In this document: positions 17,008 through 24,372 of the stretch, one piece after another
Layout of the letters: each line of letters opens with the position of its first letter
Numbering within the stretch: the first letter of the stretch is position 1
From: Halomonas sp. SSL-5
GTDB lineage: Bacteria; Pseudomonadota; Gammaproteobacteria; Pseudomonadales; Halomonadaceae
Direction: 5' to 3'
Length of the DNA stretch: 64,000 bases
Assembly: GCF_030708455.1 (NCBI RefSeq)
Contig: NZ_JAUYWF010000006.1
Location: 124,001 to 188,000, forward strand
Made by a program: the position numbers and the translations under genes
Notes under the pieces: generated by a model
The model's input: only the letters and a program-made list of their open reading frames with translations
Databases searched by the model: none
Told to the model about the DNA's origin: nothing

Positions 17008-17684
17008 CGGCTCGCCTCCGCGGCGGCCAGCGGTGCCAGGGTGCCGCGGGAGAGCCGCAGGCGGCGGTCCAGCGGGGCGGCGATGCGTGGGCTGTGGGTC
17101 ACCATCAGCAGGGCGCAGCCGGTCTCCTCCACCAGCGACAGCAGCAGCGCCAGCACCTCGCCGGCGGTGGCCTCGTCCAGGTTGCCGGTGGGCTCGTCGG
17201 CCAGCAGCAGCGCCGGCCGCGGCGCCAGGGCACGGCCGATGGCCAGGCGCTGCTGCTGGCCGCCGGAGAGCTGCTCGGGGTAGCGCCCCTCCAGCCCGGC
17301 CAGGCCCAGCCGCGCGATCAGCTCGGCCGACCAGGCGCTATCCTCGCGGCCGGCCAGGCGTGCCTGCAGGCGCAGGTTGTCGAGTACCGTGAGGCTGGGC
17401 ACCAGGTGGAACTGCTGGAACACCAGGCCCAGCGACTCCCGGCGCAGCCGTGCCCGCTCGGCCTCGGCGAGGGGCGAGATCGCCCGGCCCCCCAGGCGCA
17501 CCTCGCCGGCATCCGGCAGGTCGAGCCCCGCGGCCAGGTGCAGCAGGGTCGACTTGCCGCTGCCCGACTCCCCCATCAGTGCCAGACTCCGACCTGCCTC
17601 CAGGGTCAGGTCGACTCCGGCGAGCACCTCGAGGGGCCCCTGGGGCGTGGCATAGGCCTTGTGGACCTGCCGGAACTCGAGCAT
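17004..17684 (-). CDS. ABC transporter ATPase (LolD/MacB family)
   Basis: This 226-residue ATPase has Walker A GESGSGKST, Q-loop VFQQFHLVPSLTVLDNLRL, signature LSGGQQQRLAIGRAL, Walker B ALLLADEPTGNLDE and the H-loop in MVTHSPR. The LVFQQFHLVPxLT segment and the PTGNLD motif are typical of LolD/MacB/FtsE-type ATPases paired with FtsX permeases. Start 17684 (MLEFRQVHKAY) is chosen because it begins the conserved fold and follows GGGAGG; an upstream start adds an unrelated tail. It energises the permease and lipoprotein encoded downstream. Confidence 0.9.
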   Translation of the reverse strand: MLEFRQVHKAYATPQGPLEVLAGVDLTLEAGRSLALMGESGSGKSTLLHLAAGLDLPDAGEVRLGGRAISPLAEAERARLRRESLGLVFQQFHLVPSLTVLDNLRLQARLAGREDSAWSAELIARLGLAGLEGRYPEQLSGGQQQRLAIGRALAPRPALLLADEPTGNLDEATAGEVLALLLSLVEETGCALLMVTHSPRIAAPLDRRLRLSRGTLAPLAAAEASR

Positions 17685-17794
17685 GGCGGCCTCCCTGGCA
17701 ACGGTAGGCTCGATTTTCCCATAAAAGCCACGCAACTCGAAGGTGGTTCAGTTCTGGCCTGCGACGCAGGAGTCGTGGCCATGCCCATGGGATA

Positions 17795-18073
17795 AAAAAT
17801 CGCTGGATCAAGCAGGGTGGGCCACAGACGAGCGGAATGGTTGAGCACTTCAACGTCTGCATCAACGACTTGCTGGCGACTCGGCGCTATGATTCAGTTG
17901 AAGACTTGGAGTAGATGCTCAAGCGCTATTCTTGGCTGTACAATCACCATATCCCGAATAAGGCGCTGCACCATCATTCGCCGGTCATAGGGACGAAGTA
18001 ATGGCAAGCCAATCGGCCTGAGTTATTTTATAAGGGGGTGGTCCATCACATGAGATCCAACACCAGTATTTAA
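17795..18073 (+). pseudogene. Degenerate C-terminal fragment of an IS481/IS3-type transposase
   Basis: Read in frame from 17795, the sequence encodes KNRWIKQGGPQTSGMVEHFN, a short LLATRRYDSVEDLE stretch, an in-frame stop (TAG 17912), then MLKRYSWLYNHHIPNKALHHHSPV, a second stop near 17999, and a WQANRPELFYKG-like tail. This matches the end of the DDE integrase domain of IS481-type transposases (TNGMVERFN, LYNHHLPQxAL, PELF). No inverted repeats or start remain, so it is a fossil. It marks the left edge of the lower-GC catabolic island and fills the gap between the ABC operon and the LacI gene. Confidence 0.75.
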
Positions 18074-18102
18074 TTTTTAAATCATAATTATATTGCGGCC
18101 AT

Positions 18103-19146
18103 ATGCTGATGAATCTGAAAAAGAAAAGAGTAACTCTGGAAGATGTCGCCAAGAGAGCTAATGTGTCGTTAGGTACGGCTTCTAAGGCTCTTTCATCACC
18201 AAATAAAGTCAGAGAAAAAACCTTAAAAAGGGTTATGGATGCAGTCGATGAAATGGGTTACGTCCGCAATGGCGTTGCGCGATCGCTTGCCTCTCGAAAA
18301 ACATGGCGTGTAGCGGTAGTGTATCCAACACTGAAAAATCCAATGTTTTCCAATTCGATAGACTCCTTACAGCAAAGTCTATTAGAAATGGGATATCAGC
18401 TGGTTATCGGCAGCCACGAATATAACCAAAAGCGCGAAGTGAAGGTCCTTCGTGCGTTAGTTGAAAGTGGCGTTGATGGCGTGATTCTCGTAGGTACGGA
18501 TCATGATGATGCCGTGTTTCATATGCTGGAAACATACGAAACTCCCTATTTGATGATGTGGTCGACTGACGAAACGAATTACCCACATACAATTGGGTTC
18601 TCGAACCGTCAGGCCGCCTATGGAATTGCACGACACGTAATTGCTAAGGGGCATCGTAAAGTGGCACTCTGCGGCGGCCCTGTAGAGGGGAACGAGCGCT
18701 CACGACAGCGGCGTGCGGGTTTTCTCGACGCTCTCAAGGAGGCGAACATCTCAGTAAAGCCTCAGTGGCTCATCGAAACACCATTCTCGCTTGATGGTGG
18801 GCGTGAGGCGATCATGCGATTGATTGAGGCCGGTGAGCTGCCTACGGTGATGGTTTGTGGCACTGACCTGCATGCTATTGGTGCGATCCATCAGTGCCAG
18901 TTGAGCGGTATCCACGTTCCGGACAGATTGTCGATCACGGGCTTCGACGACATTGAGTTTGCTAGTGCCATGAGCCCTGGATTGACAACGGTAAGGGTGC
19001 CGATGCATCACATCGGTGTGGAAGTTGCTCGAGCCATCGTAGCGATCATCAATGATGAGGGGTCGGCCGAAGCGCTTGAGCTGGAGACGAGGATCGTCGA
19101 ACGTGAGAGCTTGAAGCATCTCAAGGATGGCGAAGCTGCTGGATGA
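18103..19146 (+). CDS. LacI-family transcriptional regulator
   Basis: This 347-residue regulator has the LacI helix-turn-helix VTLEDVAKRANVSLGTASKALS near residue 10, hinge helix VARSLASRK, and a periplasmic-binding-protein-like effector domain (VAVVYPTLKNPMFSNSIDSLQ, GVDGVILVGT, SITGFDDIEFASAMSPGLTTVR). The gene is notably AT-rich compared with flanking genes, suggesting acquisition with the island. Its likely operators are the TGAAGCGCTTCA palindromes before the aldehyde dehydrogenase and quinone oxidoreductase genes. The effector is unknown, probably the imported substrate or an intermediate. Confidence 0.92.
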   Translation: MLMNLKKKRVTLEDVAKRANVSLGTASKALSSPNKVREKTLKRVMDAVDEMGYVRNGVARSLASRKTWRVAVVYPTLKNPMFSNSIDSLQQSLLEMGYQLVIGSHEYNQKREVKVLRALVESGVDGVILVGTDHDDAVFHMLETYETPYLMMWSTDETNYPHTIGFSNRQAAYGIARHVIAKGHRKVALCGGPVEGNERSRQRRAGFLDALKEANISVKPQWLIETPFSLDGGREAIMRLIEAGELPTVMVCGTDLHAIGAIHQCQLSGIHVPDRLSITGFDDIEFASAMSPGLTTVRVPMHHIGVEVARAIVAIINDEGSAEALELETRIVERESLKHLKDGEAAG

Positions 19147-19205
19147 TACCAAAGGCTAATATCAGCAACAGGCCCACATCTGCTATCTGTTAAAGAATCA
19201 GATCC

Positions 19206-19228
19206 AAGGTGACTATCACCTTTTTTTT
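19206..19228 (+). terminator. Terminator after the LacI gene
   Basis: A 7-bp stem (AAGGTGA/TCACCTT) with a CTA loop is followed by six further Ts. Confidence 0.8.
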
Positions 19229-19239
19229 GAAGCCTAAAG

Positions 19240-19251
19240 TGAAGCGCTTCA
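19240..19251. promoter_or_regulatory. LacI-family operator 1 (perfect TGAAGCGCTTCA palindrome)
   Basis: The 12-bp perfect palindrome with a central CG step is the form typical of LacI-family operators. It lies in the spacer of a candidate promoter (-35 TTGAAG 19227-19232, -10 CATTTT 19250-19255) about 90 bp before the aldehyde dehydrogenase gene. Confidence 0.75.
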
Positions 19252-19269
19252 TTTTTTTGGCAAGAACAA

Positions 19270-19281
19270 TGAATCGCTTCA
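19270..19281. promoter_or_regulatory. LacI-family operator 2 (TGAATCGCTTCA)
   Basis: One mismatch from the palindrome, flanked by AA and TTT as in the other copies. Its centre is 30 bp (about three helical turns) from operator 1, so dimers would bind the same face. Confidence 0.7.
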
Positions 19282-19341
19282 TTTTGCGGCGGCTGATGCT
19301 GCGGGAACGCGGTAAACCCCCTCGATGAGGACGATAACGGG

Positions 19342-20784
19342 ATGCATGAGAACTACATCAATGGCGAGTGGGTCGGGGCTAGTGAGGTCAATCGCAACCT
19401 GAATCCTTCCGATACGCGCGATGTGGTGGGTGAATACGCCCGCGGCGATGACACTCAGGCTCTGCAGGCTATAGATGCCGCCAGCGACGCCCTCGAGACA
19501 TGGGCCACATGGACATCCGAGGCTCGTGCCGATGCGCTCGATCGGATTGGCGACCGTATCCTCTCCGACAAGGACCAGCTTGGTGAGCTATTGGCCCGAG
19601 AAGAGGGTAAGCCGCTGGCCGAGGCGATTGGTGAGGTCACCCGTGCCGGACGGGTGTTCAAGTTTTTTGCCGGCGAGGCCATTCGTTTCGGCGGCGAATT
19701 TCTGCCCTCGGTCCGTCCTGGCGTCAGTGTCGAGGTGTCGCGGGAGCCCGTTGGCGTGGTGGGGGTCATTACACCGTGGAATTTTCCGATTGCGATTCCC
19801 GCTTGGAAGATTGCTCCGGCCTTGGCATATGGCAACAGTGTGGTGTTCAAGCCCGCTGATCTGGTACCCGGCTGCGCTTGGGCGCTGGCGAGCATCATCG
19901 ATGAAGTCGGTGGGTTTCCCAAGGGCGTATTCAACCTGGTGATGGGCCCCGGCTCCAAAGTGGGCAATGCGTTGGTCACTTCGCCGAATGTTAATGCGAT
20001 CACTTTTACGGGGTCTTCGGAGACAGGTAGGAGGATCGCCGCCGAGTGTGCCGTCCGCGGCGCGAAGCTCCAGCTGGAAATGGGAGGCAAGAATCCATTA
20101 GTGGTCCTGGATGATGCTGATTTAGATCTAGCGGTTTCTACGGCCATTAATGGCGCCTTCTTCTCCACCGGACAGCGCTGCACGAGTTCGAGTCGCCTTA
20201 TCGTCGAGAAAGGCATTCATGATAGCTTCGTCAAACGCATGCGTGAAGCCACTCAGGAACTGAAGGTGGGCAACGCTCTGCATCCCGATACCCAGATCGG
20301 ACCGGTCGCTTCTCAGGCGCAACTGGATCAGGACTTAAGCTACATCGAGGGAGCCAAGCGTTCCGGTTGCCGGCTCGAGGCTGGAGGCGAGTGTCTGTCA
20401 CTGGAAGCACCGGGCTATTATCTGACTCCGGCCCTTTTCTCGCAGACTCGTAACGACATGCCGATTAATCGTGAAGAGGTCTTTGGCCCCGTAGCAACGG
20501 TGATTCAGGCAGAAGACTACGAGCATGCACTTATATTAGCAAATGATACTATTTATGGTTTGTCGTCTGGTATCTGCACTCAGTCGTTGGCGCGCGCAAC
20601 ACACTTCAAGCGCCACTCTGGTGCGGGGATGGTGATGGTCAATCTGCCAACGGCAGGTGTCGATTACCACGTGCCTTTCGGAGGGCGAAAAGGGTCGAGC
20701 TATGGACCGAGAGAGCAGGGGAGTTACGCCAAGGAATTCTTTACAAACGTGAAGACGAGTTACACGCTGGCTCAGGGAGTTTGA
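19342..20784 (+). CDS. NAD(P)-dependent aldehyde dehydrogenase (alpha-ketoglutaric semialdehyde dehydrogenase-like)
   Basis: This 480-residue ALDH has TPWNFPIAIPAWK (oxyanion Asn), the coenzyme motif FTGSSETGRR, general base Glu in LQLEMGGKNP and catalytic Cys in FFSTGQRCTSSSRLIV. The GQRCTxxSR wording is seen in the 2,5-dioxopentanoate (alpha-ketoglutaric semialdehyde) dehydrogenase and YcbD branch, so an acid semialdehyde substrate is plausible. It is the first gene of the island operon, behind two LacI operators, and is followed after one base by the AroE-like gene. Confidence 0.87.
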   Translation: MHENYINGEWVGASEVNRNLNPSDTRDVVGEYARGDDTQALQAIDAASDALETWATWTSEARADALDRIGDRILSDKDQLGELLAREEGKPLAEAIGEVTRAGRVFKFFAGEAIRFGGEFLPSVRPGVSVEVSREPVGVVGVITPWNFPIAIPAWKIAPALAYGNSVVFKPADLVPGCAWALASIIDEVGGFPKGVFNLVMGPGSKVGNALVTSPNVNAITFTGSSETGRRIAAECAVRGAKLQLEMGGKNPLVVLDDADLDLAVSTAINGAFFSTGQRCTSSSRLIVEKGIHDSFVKRMREATQELKVGNALHPDTQIGPVASQAQLDQDLSYIEGAKRSGCRLEAGGECLSLEAPGYYLTPALFSQTRNDMPINREEVFGPVATVIQAEDYEHALILANDTIYGLSSGICTQSLARATHFKRHSGAGMVMVNLPTAGVDYHVPFGGRKGSSYGPREQGSYAKEFFTNVKTSYTLAQGV

Positions 20785-20785
20785 T

Positions 20786-21574
20786 GTGGAAATTACTGGA
20801 AAAACGAAAATTTGCGCCATCATCGCAGACCCAATACAGCATGTGAAAACACCGCAGGGTATAAATCGTCTATGCGAGGAGACGGATAAAGATGCCGTCA
20901 TGGTTCCTGTGCATGTCTCAAGCACAGATCTCATTTCAGTGGTGAATGGCTTCCGGACGATGCAGAACCTGGCTGGGTTCGTCATTACCGTGCCCCACAA
21001 GACGGCCGTGGCAAAGCTGTGCGATGAACTCAGCGACGATGCCGAGCGGATGGAGGCGGTCAACGTCATTCGTCGTAGTTCCGGTGGCAAGCTGTATGGC
21101 GCTATTCTCGATGGCAAGGGATTTGTGGCAGGGCTTCGCGAGGAGGGCATCGAACCCGAAGGGCGCTCAGCCTATCTGGTTGGGGCCGGTGGGGCGGCCA
21201 GTGCCATCGCCTATGCCTTGGCCGAGGCGGGAGTCAGTCGCCTGACCCTAGCCAACCGCACCCAGGAGAAAGCCGAAGCGTTGAGGCAGCGACTCGGGAA
21301 GGCTTACCCGGCACTGCCCGTGAGCTTAGGTGGGCGAGACCCTAAAGGCCATGATCTCGTTATCAACGCCACCTCACTGGGATTGAAAGAGGGTGATCCG
21401 CTGCCGCTGGACGTCGAGAGTCTGACGGAAGAGCAGGTCGTTGCTGAAATCATCATGGAGCCCGCGGAGACATCTCTGCTGAAAGCCGCCAAGAGCAAAG
21501 GCTGCACCGTGCAGTACGGGCTTCCGATGCTCAAGAATCAACTCAAACTTATGGCCGAGACGATGGGGCTGTAA
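20786..21574 (+). CDS. Shikimate dehydrogenase-like protein with altered substrate site
   Basis: This 262-residue AroE-fold oxidoreductase starts with GTG immediately after the ALDH stop. It keeps the catalytic Lys in VITVPHKTAV, an Asp in ILDGKGFVAGL, the nucleotide-binding GAGGAASAIAYAL followed by NRTQEKAE, and a C-terminal GLPMLKNQ. The shikimate-carboxylate SxS motif near residue 15 is replaced (HVKTPQ instead of HSLSP), and the usual NTDG is ILDG. It is therefore probably not the biosynthetic enzyme but a catabolic relative acting on another hydroxy compound of the pathway. Confidence 0.8.
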   Translation: MEITGKTKICAIIADPIQHVKTPQGINRLCEETDKDAVMVPVHVSSTDLISVVNGFRTMQNLAGFVITVPHKTAVAKLCDELSDDAERMEAVNVIRRSSGGKLYGAILDGKGFVAGLREEGIEPEGRSAYLVGAGGAASAIAYALAEAGVSRLTLANRTQEKAEALRQRLGKAYPALPVSLGGRDPKGHDLVINATSLGLKEGDPLPLDVESLTEEQVVAEIIMEPAETSLLKAAKSKGCTVQYGLPMLKNQLKLMAETMGL

Positions 21575-21619
21575 GCATGTTGCGACCACTCGACAAGCGG
21601 CAACAGGAAGCTTGGTGTA

Positions 21620-23212
21620 ATGGGTAAATACGATTACGTCATCGTGGGCGGTGGAACGGCGGGTTGCATACTCGCGAACCGGCTAACGGAAGATGGTAAG
21701 TACAGCGTGCTACTGCTAGAAGCCGGCGGGCAGCCGCGGAGCCCTTGGATCAAGATTCCGGCGGGCTTCAGCAAGCTCTTGACCAACAAGACCTATAACT
21801 GGCGCTTCGAGTCATGCCCGGAGGCCGCCACCAGGGAGCGCGTGATCGCCATTCCACGCGGCAAGGGGCTGGGCGGTTCCACCCTGATCAACGGCATGAT
21901 CTACGTACGCGGCCAGCCGAACGACTACGACCGGTGGCTCGACGAAGGTGCCGCCGGCTGGAGCTGGCAGGATGTCGAGCCTTACTTCAGGAAGCTGGAA
22001 AACTTCGCCGAAGGCGGAGCGTCCCGGGGCAAGTCGGGCCCGATGTATCTGGAGCGCGTCAAGGAACGGTTCCCCATTTCCGATGCGTTCCTGGCAGCAG
22101 CCGCCGAGGATGGCCAGCCGTTCAATGAGGATTACAACGCAGCGGATCAGGAAGGGGTCGGCTATTACCAGGTCACGCAGCGCAACGGCCAGCGCTGGAG
22201 CGTCGTGGACGGCTACCTGAAACCGGCGATGGCGCGCAGCAACCTGACGGTGTCGACTGGCAGCCGAGTGCTGCGCATCGAGCTCGACGGAAGCCGCTGC
22301 ACCGGTGTGACCTACGAGCGTGACGGAAAGCGTGAAACCGTGGCGGCGGCCCGGGAGGTGGTCCTGTGTGCAGGAGCCGTTCAGAATCCCCAGATCCTGG
22401 AGCTGTCCGGCATCGGCAATCCCGACGTATTGTCAAAGGTCGGCATCGAACCCAGGATTGAGCTGGCCGGAGTCGGCGAGAATTACATCGATCACTATGC
22501 CACGCGCATGAATTGGCGAGTCCGCAACACCATCACGCTCAATGAGATGTCACGCGGGCTGCGGCTGACGAAAGAAGTGGTGAAGTACTTCACCAGTCAT
22601 AAGGGCATACTGACCCTCGGTACGGGTCTAGTTCACGGTTTCGTCAAGACGCGGCCGACATTGAGTTCGCCAGACGTCCAATTCTTCTTCGTGCATGCCA
22701 GCTACGCCAATGCGGCGACTCGCGTTCTAGATCGGAAGCCTGGAATGACGATAGGCGTCACGCAGTTGCGCCCGACATCGAAGGGTAGTATTCATGTCAA
22801 AAGTGCCGATCCGGCGGCGGCTCCGTCGATAAAGCCCAACATGCTGGCGACGGAAAAGGACTGCCAGACACTGGTGGATGGCATGAAGGTGGCTCGTAGA
22901 ATCATCGAGCAACCAGCCTTGCAGCAGTACGTGTCGCATGAAATGTCTCCGGGCAAGGAAGTGAAAACCGATGAGGAGTGGCTGGAGTTCGCCCGGGAGA
23001 ATGGGCAAACCATTTACCACCCGATTGGGACCTGCAGGATGGGTGACGGCGATGACGCGGTCGTAACCCCGAACCTACTGGTAAAGGGCGTGGAAAAACT
23101 GTCGATTGCCGATGCTTCCGTGATGCCGGCGATGGTGTCGGGTAATACCCAGGGCGCTGTGATGATGGTGGCCGAAAAGGCAGCCTATCTGATTCGTAGC
23201 AGGGCTGAGTAA
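21620..23212 (+). CDS. GMC-family FAD oxidoreductase (choline/alcohol dehydrogenase-like)
   Basis: This 530-residue flavoenzyme begins with the FAD-binding DYVIVGGGTAGCILANRL and shows GMC signatures GKGLGGSTLINGMIYVRG and the second near AGAVQNPQILELSGIG. The active-site His is in YHPIGTCRMG and the second polar residue is Asn in SGNTQGAVMMVAEK. GMC enzymes oxidise alcohols to aldehydes or ketones, passing electrons to oxygen or quinones. As the third gene of the operon it likely carries out the first oxidation of an imported alcohol or polyol, feeding the ALDH. Confidence 0.9.
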   Translation: MGKYDYVIVGGGTAGCILANRLTEDGKYSVLLLEAGGQPRSPWIKIPAGFSKLLTNKTYNWRFESCPEAATRERVIAIPRGKGLGGSTLINGMIYVRGQPNDYDRWLDEGAAGWSWQDVEPYFRKLENFAEGGASRGKSGPMYLERVKERFPISDAFLAAAAEDGQPFNEDYNAADQEGVGYYQVTQRNGQRWSVVDGYLKPAMARSNLTVSTGSRVLRIELDGSRCTGVTYERDGKRETVAAAREVVLCAGAVQNPQILELSGIGNPDVLSKVGIEPRIELAGVGENYIDHYATRMNWRVRNTITLNEMSRGLRLTKEVVKYFTSHKGILTLGTGLVHGFVKTRPTLSSPDVQFFFVHASYANAATRVLDRKPGMTIGVTQLRPTSKGSIHVKSADPAAAPSIKPNMLATEKDCQTLVDGMKVARRIIEQPALQQYVSHEMSPGKEVKTDEEWLEFARENGQTIYHPIGTCRMGDGDDAVVTPNLLVKGVEKLSIADASVMPAMVSGNTQGAVMMVAEKAAYLIRSRAE

Positions 23213-23273
23213 GCATAAAGTATTACGATGAAAGTGCTTGTAGTAACGCCGAGTGGTGTTATTTTAAAAGCAT

Positions 23274-23293
23274 AAAATGAAGCGCTTCATTTT
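23274..23293. promoter_or_regulatory. LacI-family operator 3, perfect 20-bp palindrome, with promoter
   Basis: AAAATGAAGCGCTTCATTTT is a perfect 20-bp palindrome. It sits just after a candidate promoter (-35 TTGTAG 23238-23243, 16-bp spacer, -10 TATTTT 23260-23265), covering the transcript start. A further TGAAGCGCT half-site is at 23318-23326. The same core precedes the ALDH gene, so one regulator should control both operons. Confidence 0.8.
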
Positions 23294-23356
23294 TGTGTTT
23301 AGTGACCTAATCCGCCATGAAGCGCTAGCTGGACACGACAATACAGTGGAGGACTC

Positions 23357-24361
23357 ATGACCCGCAGCACGCAGACGAAAACGATGAAGCAAGTCACGGC
23401 TCGGAAGCCGGGTGGTCCCGATGTGCTGAGCGTCGCTGAGGGTGAAATTCCGGTACCGGGCCCACGAGAAATTCTCGTCAAGGTGGCCGGTGCCGGTGTC
23501 AATCGCCCCGATGTGATGCAGCGCATGGGGGGGTATCCGCCGCCGCATGGCGCGACCGACGTGCTGGGGCTGGAGATCAGTGGTTGCGTGGTAGAGGCGG
23601 GCAGCGAGGTGTCTCGTTACTCGGTCGGCGATGCCGTGATGGCGCTCGTCGCCAGCGGCGGATATGCAGAGTATGCGGTGGTGGACGAGCGTAATGCACT
23701 GCCCGTACCAGCGACGATGTCACTGGTGCAGGCAGCGGCGGTTCCCGAAACCTTCTTCACGGTGTGGACCAACGTCTTTCAGCGCGGCGGCCTCGAGGAA
23801 GGCGAGACGTTCCTGGTGCATGGGGGAACTTCAGGGATCGGCACGACGGCCATACAGCTCGCCAAGGCTTTCGGGGCGAACGTGATCGCGACGGCTGGAA
23901 GCGAAGAAAAGTGTCAGCAGTGTCTCGAGCTTGGGGCAGCCCATGCGATCAACTATAAGACTCAGGATTTCGTGGAGGCGGTGAAAGAGATCACCGGTGG
24001 GCGCGGTGTTGATTTGACCATCGATATGGTGGGTGGTGATTACCTCAATCGCAATATGGAGTTGGCCGCCAACGAGGGACGCATCGTGCAGATCGCCGTG
24101 ATGAAGGGGCCCGAGTCGACCATCAATGCCTGGCTGTTGCTGGCCAAAAAGCTGTGGTTGACGGGGTCGACGCTACGAGCGCGCTCCATCGAGCAGAAGC
24201 AGGACATTGCCGAGGAGCTCGAGGCTCGCGTCATGCCGCTGTGGGAGGAGGGGCGCTGCCTGCCCGTGATCGACTCCACCTTCGCCATCGACGATGTGGT
24301 GGAGGCGCATCGCCGAATGGATGCGGACCACATCGGCAAGATCGTGTTGACTTTCGAATGA
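23357..24361 (+). CDS. NADPH:quinone oxidoreductase-like zinc-less MDR enzyme
   Basis: This 334-residue medium-chain dehydrogenase/reductase starts behind GGAGG and keeps the zeta-crystallin/QOR motifs: GAGVNRPDVMQRMGGYPPP, DVLGLEISGCVVEAG, a Rossmann GGTSGIGTTAIQLAKAFGA and GADHIGKIVLTFE at the end. Structural-zinc cysteines are absent, as in QOR. It is similar to the PIG3-like quinone oxidoreductases. It opens the second LacI-regulated transcription unit and its stop overlaps the next possible ATG. Role: reduction of quinones or enones from the pathway. Confidence 0.87.
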   Translation: MTRSTQTKTMKQVTARKPGGPDVLSVAEGEIPVPGPREILVKVAGAGVNRPDVMQRMGGYPPPHGATDVLGLEISGCVVEAGSEVSRYSVGDAVMALVASGGYAEYAVVDERNALPVPATMSLVQAAAVPETFFTVWTNVFQRGGLEEGETFLVHGGTSGIGTTAIQLAKAFGANVIATAGSEEKCQQCLELGAAHAINYKTQDFVEAVKEITGGRGVDLTIDMVGGDYLNRNMELAANEGRIVQIAVMKGPESTINAWLLLAKKLWLTGSTLRARSIEQKQDIAEELEARVMPLWEEGRCLPVIDSTFAIDDVVEAHRRMDADHIGKIVLTFE

Positions 24362-24372
24362 CAGGGGGCGTC

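Noticed and set aside
24154..24372. N-terminal extension of the ThDP enzyme making it 644 residues and IolD-sized
   Set aside because: The extension is an off-frame reading of the quinone oxidoreductase; the start at 24373 has a Shine-Dalgarno and fits the family.
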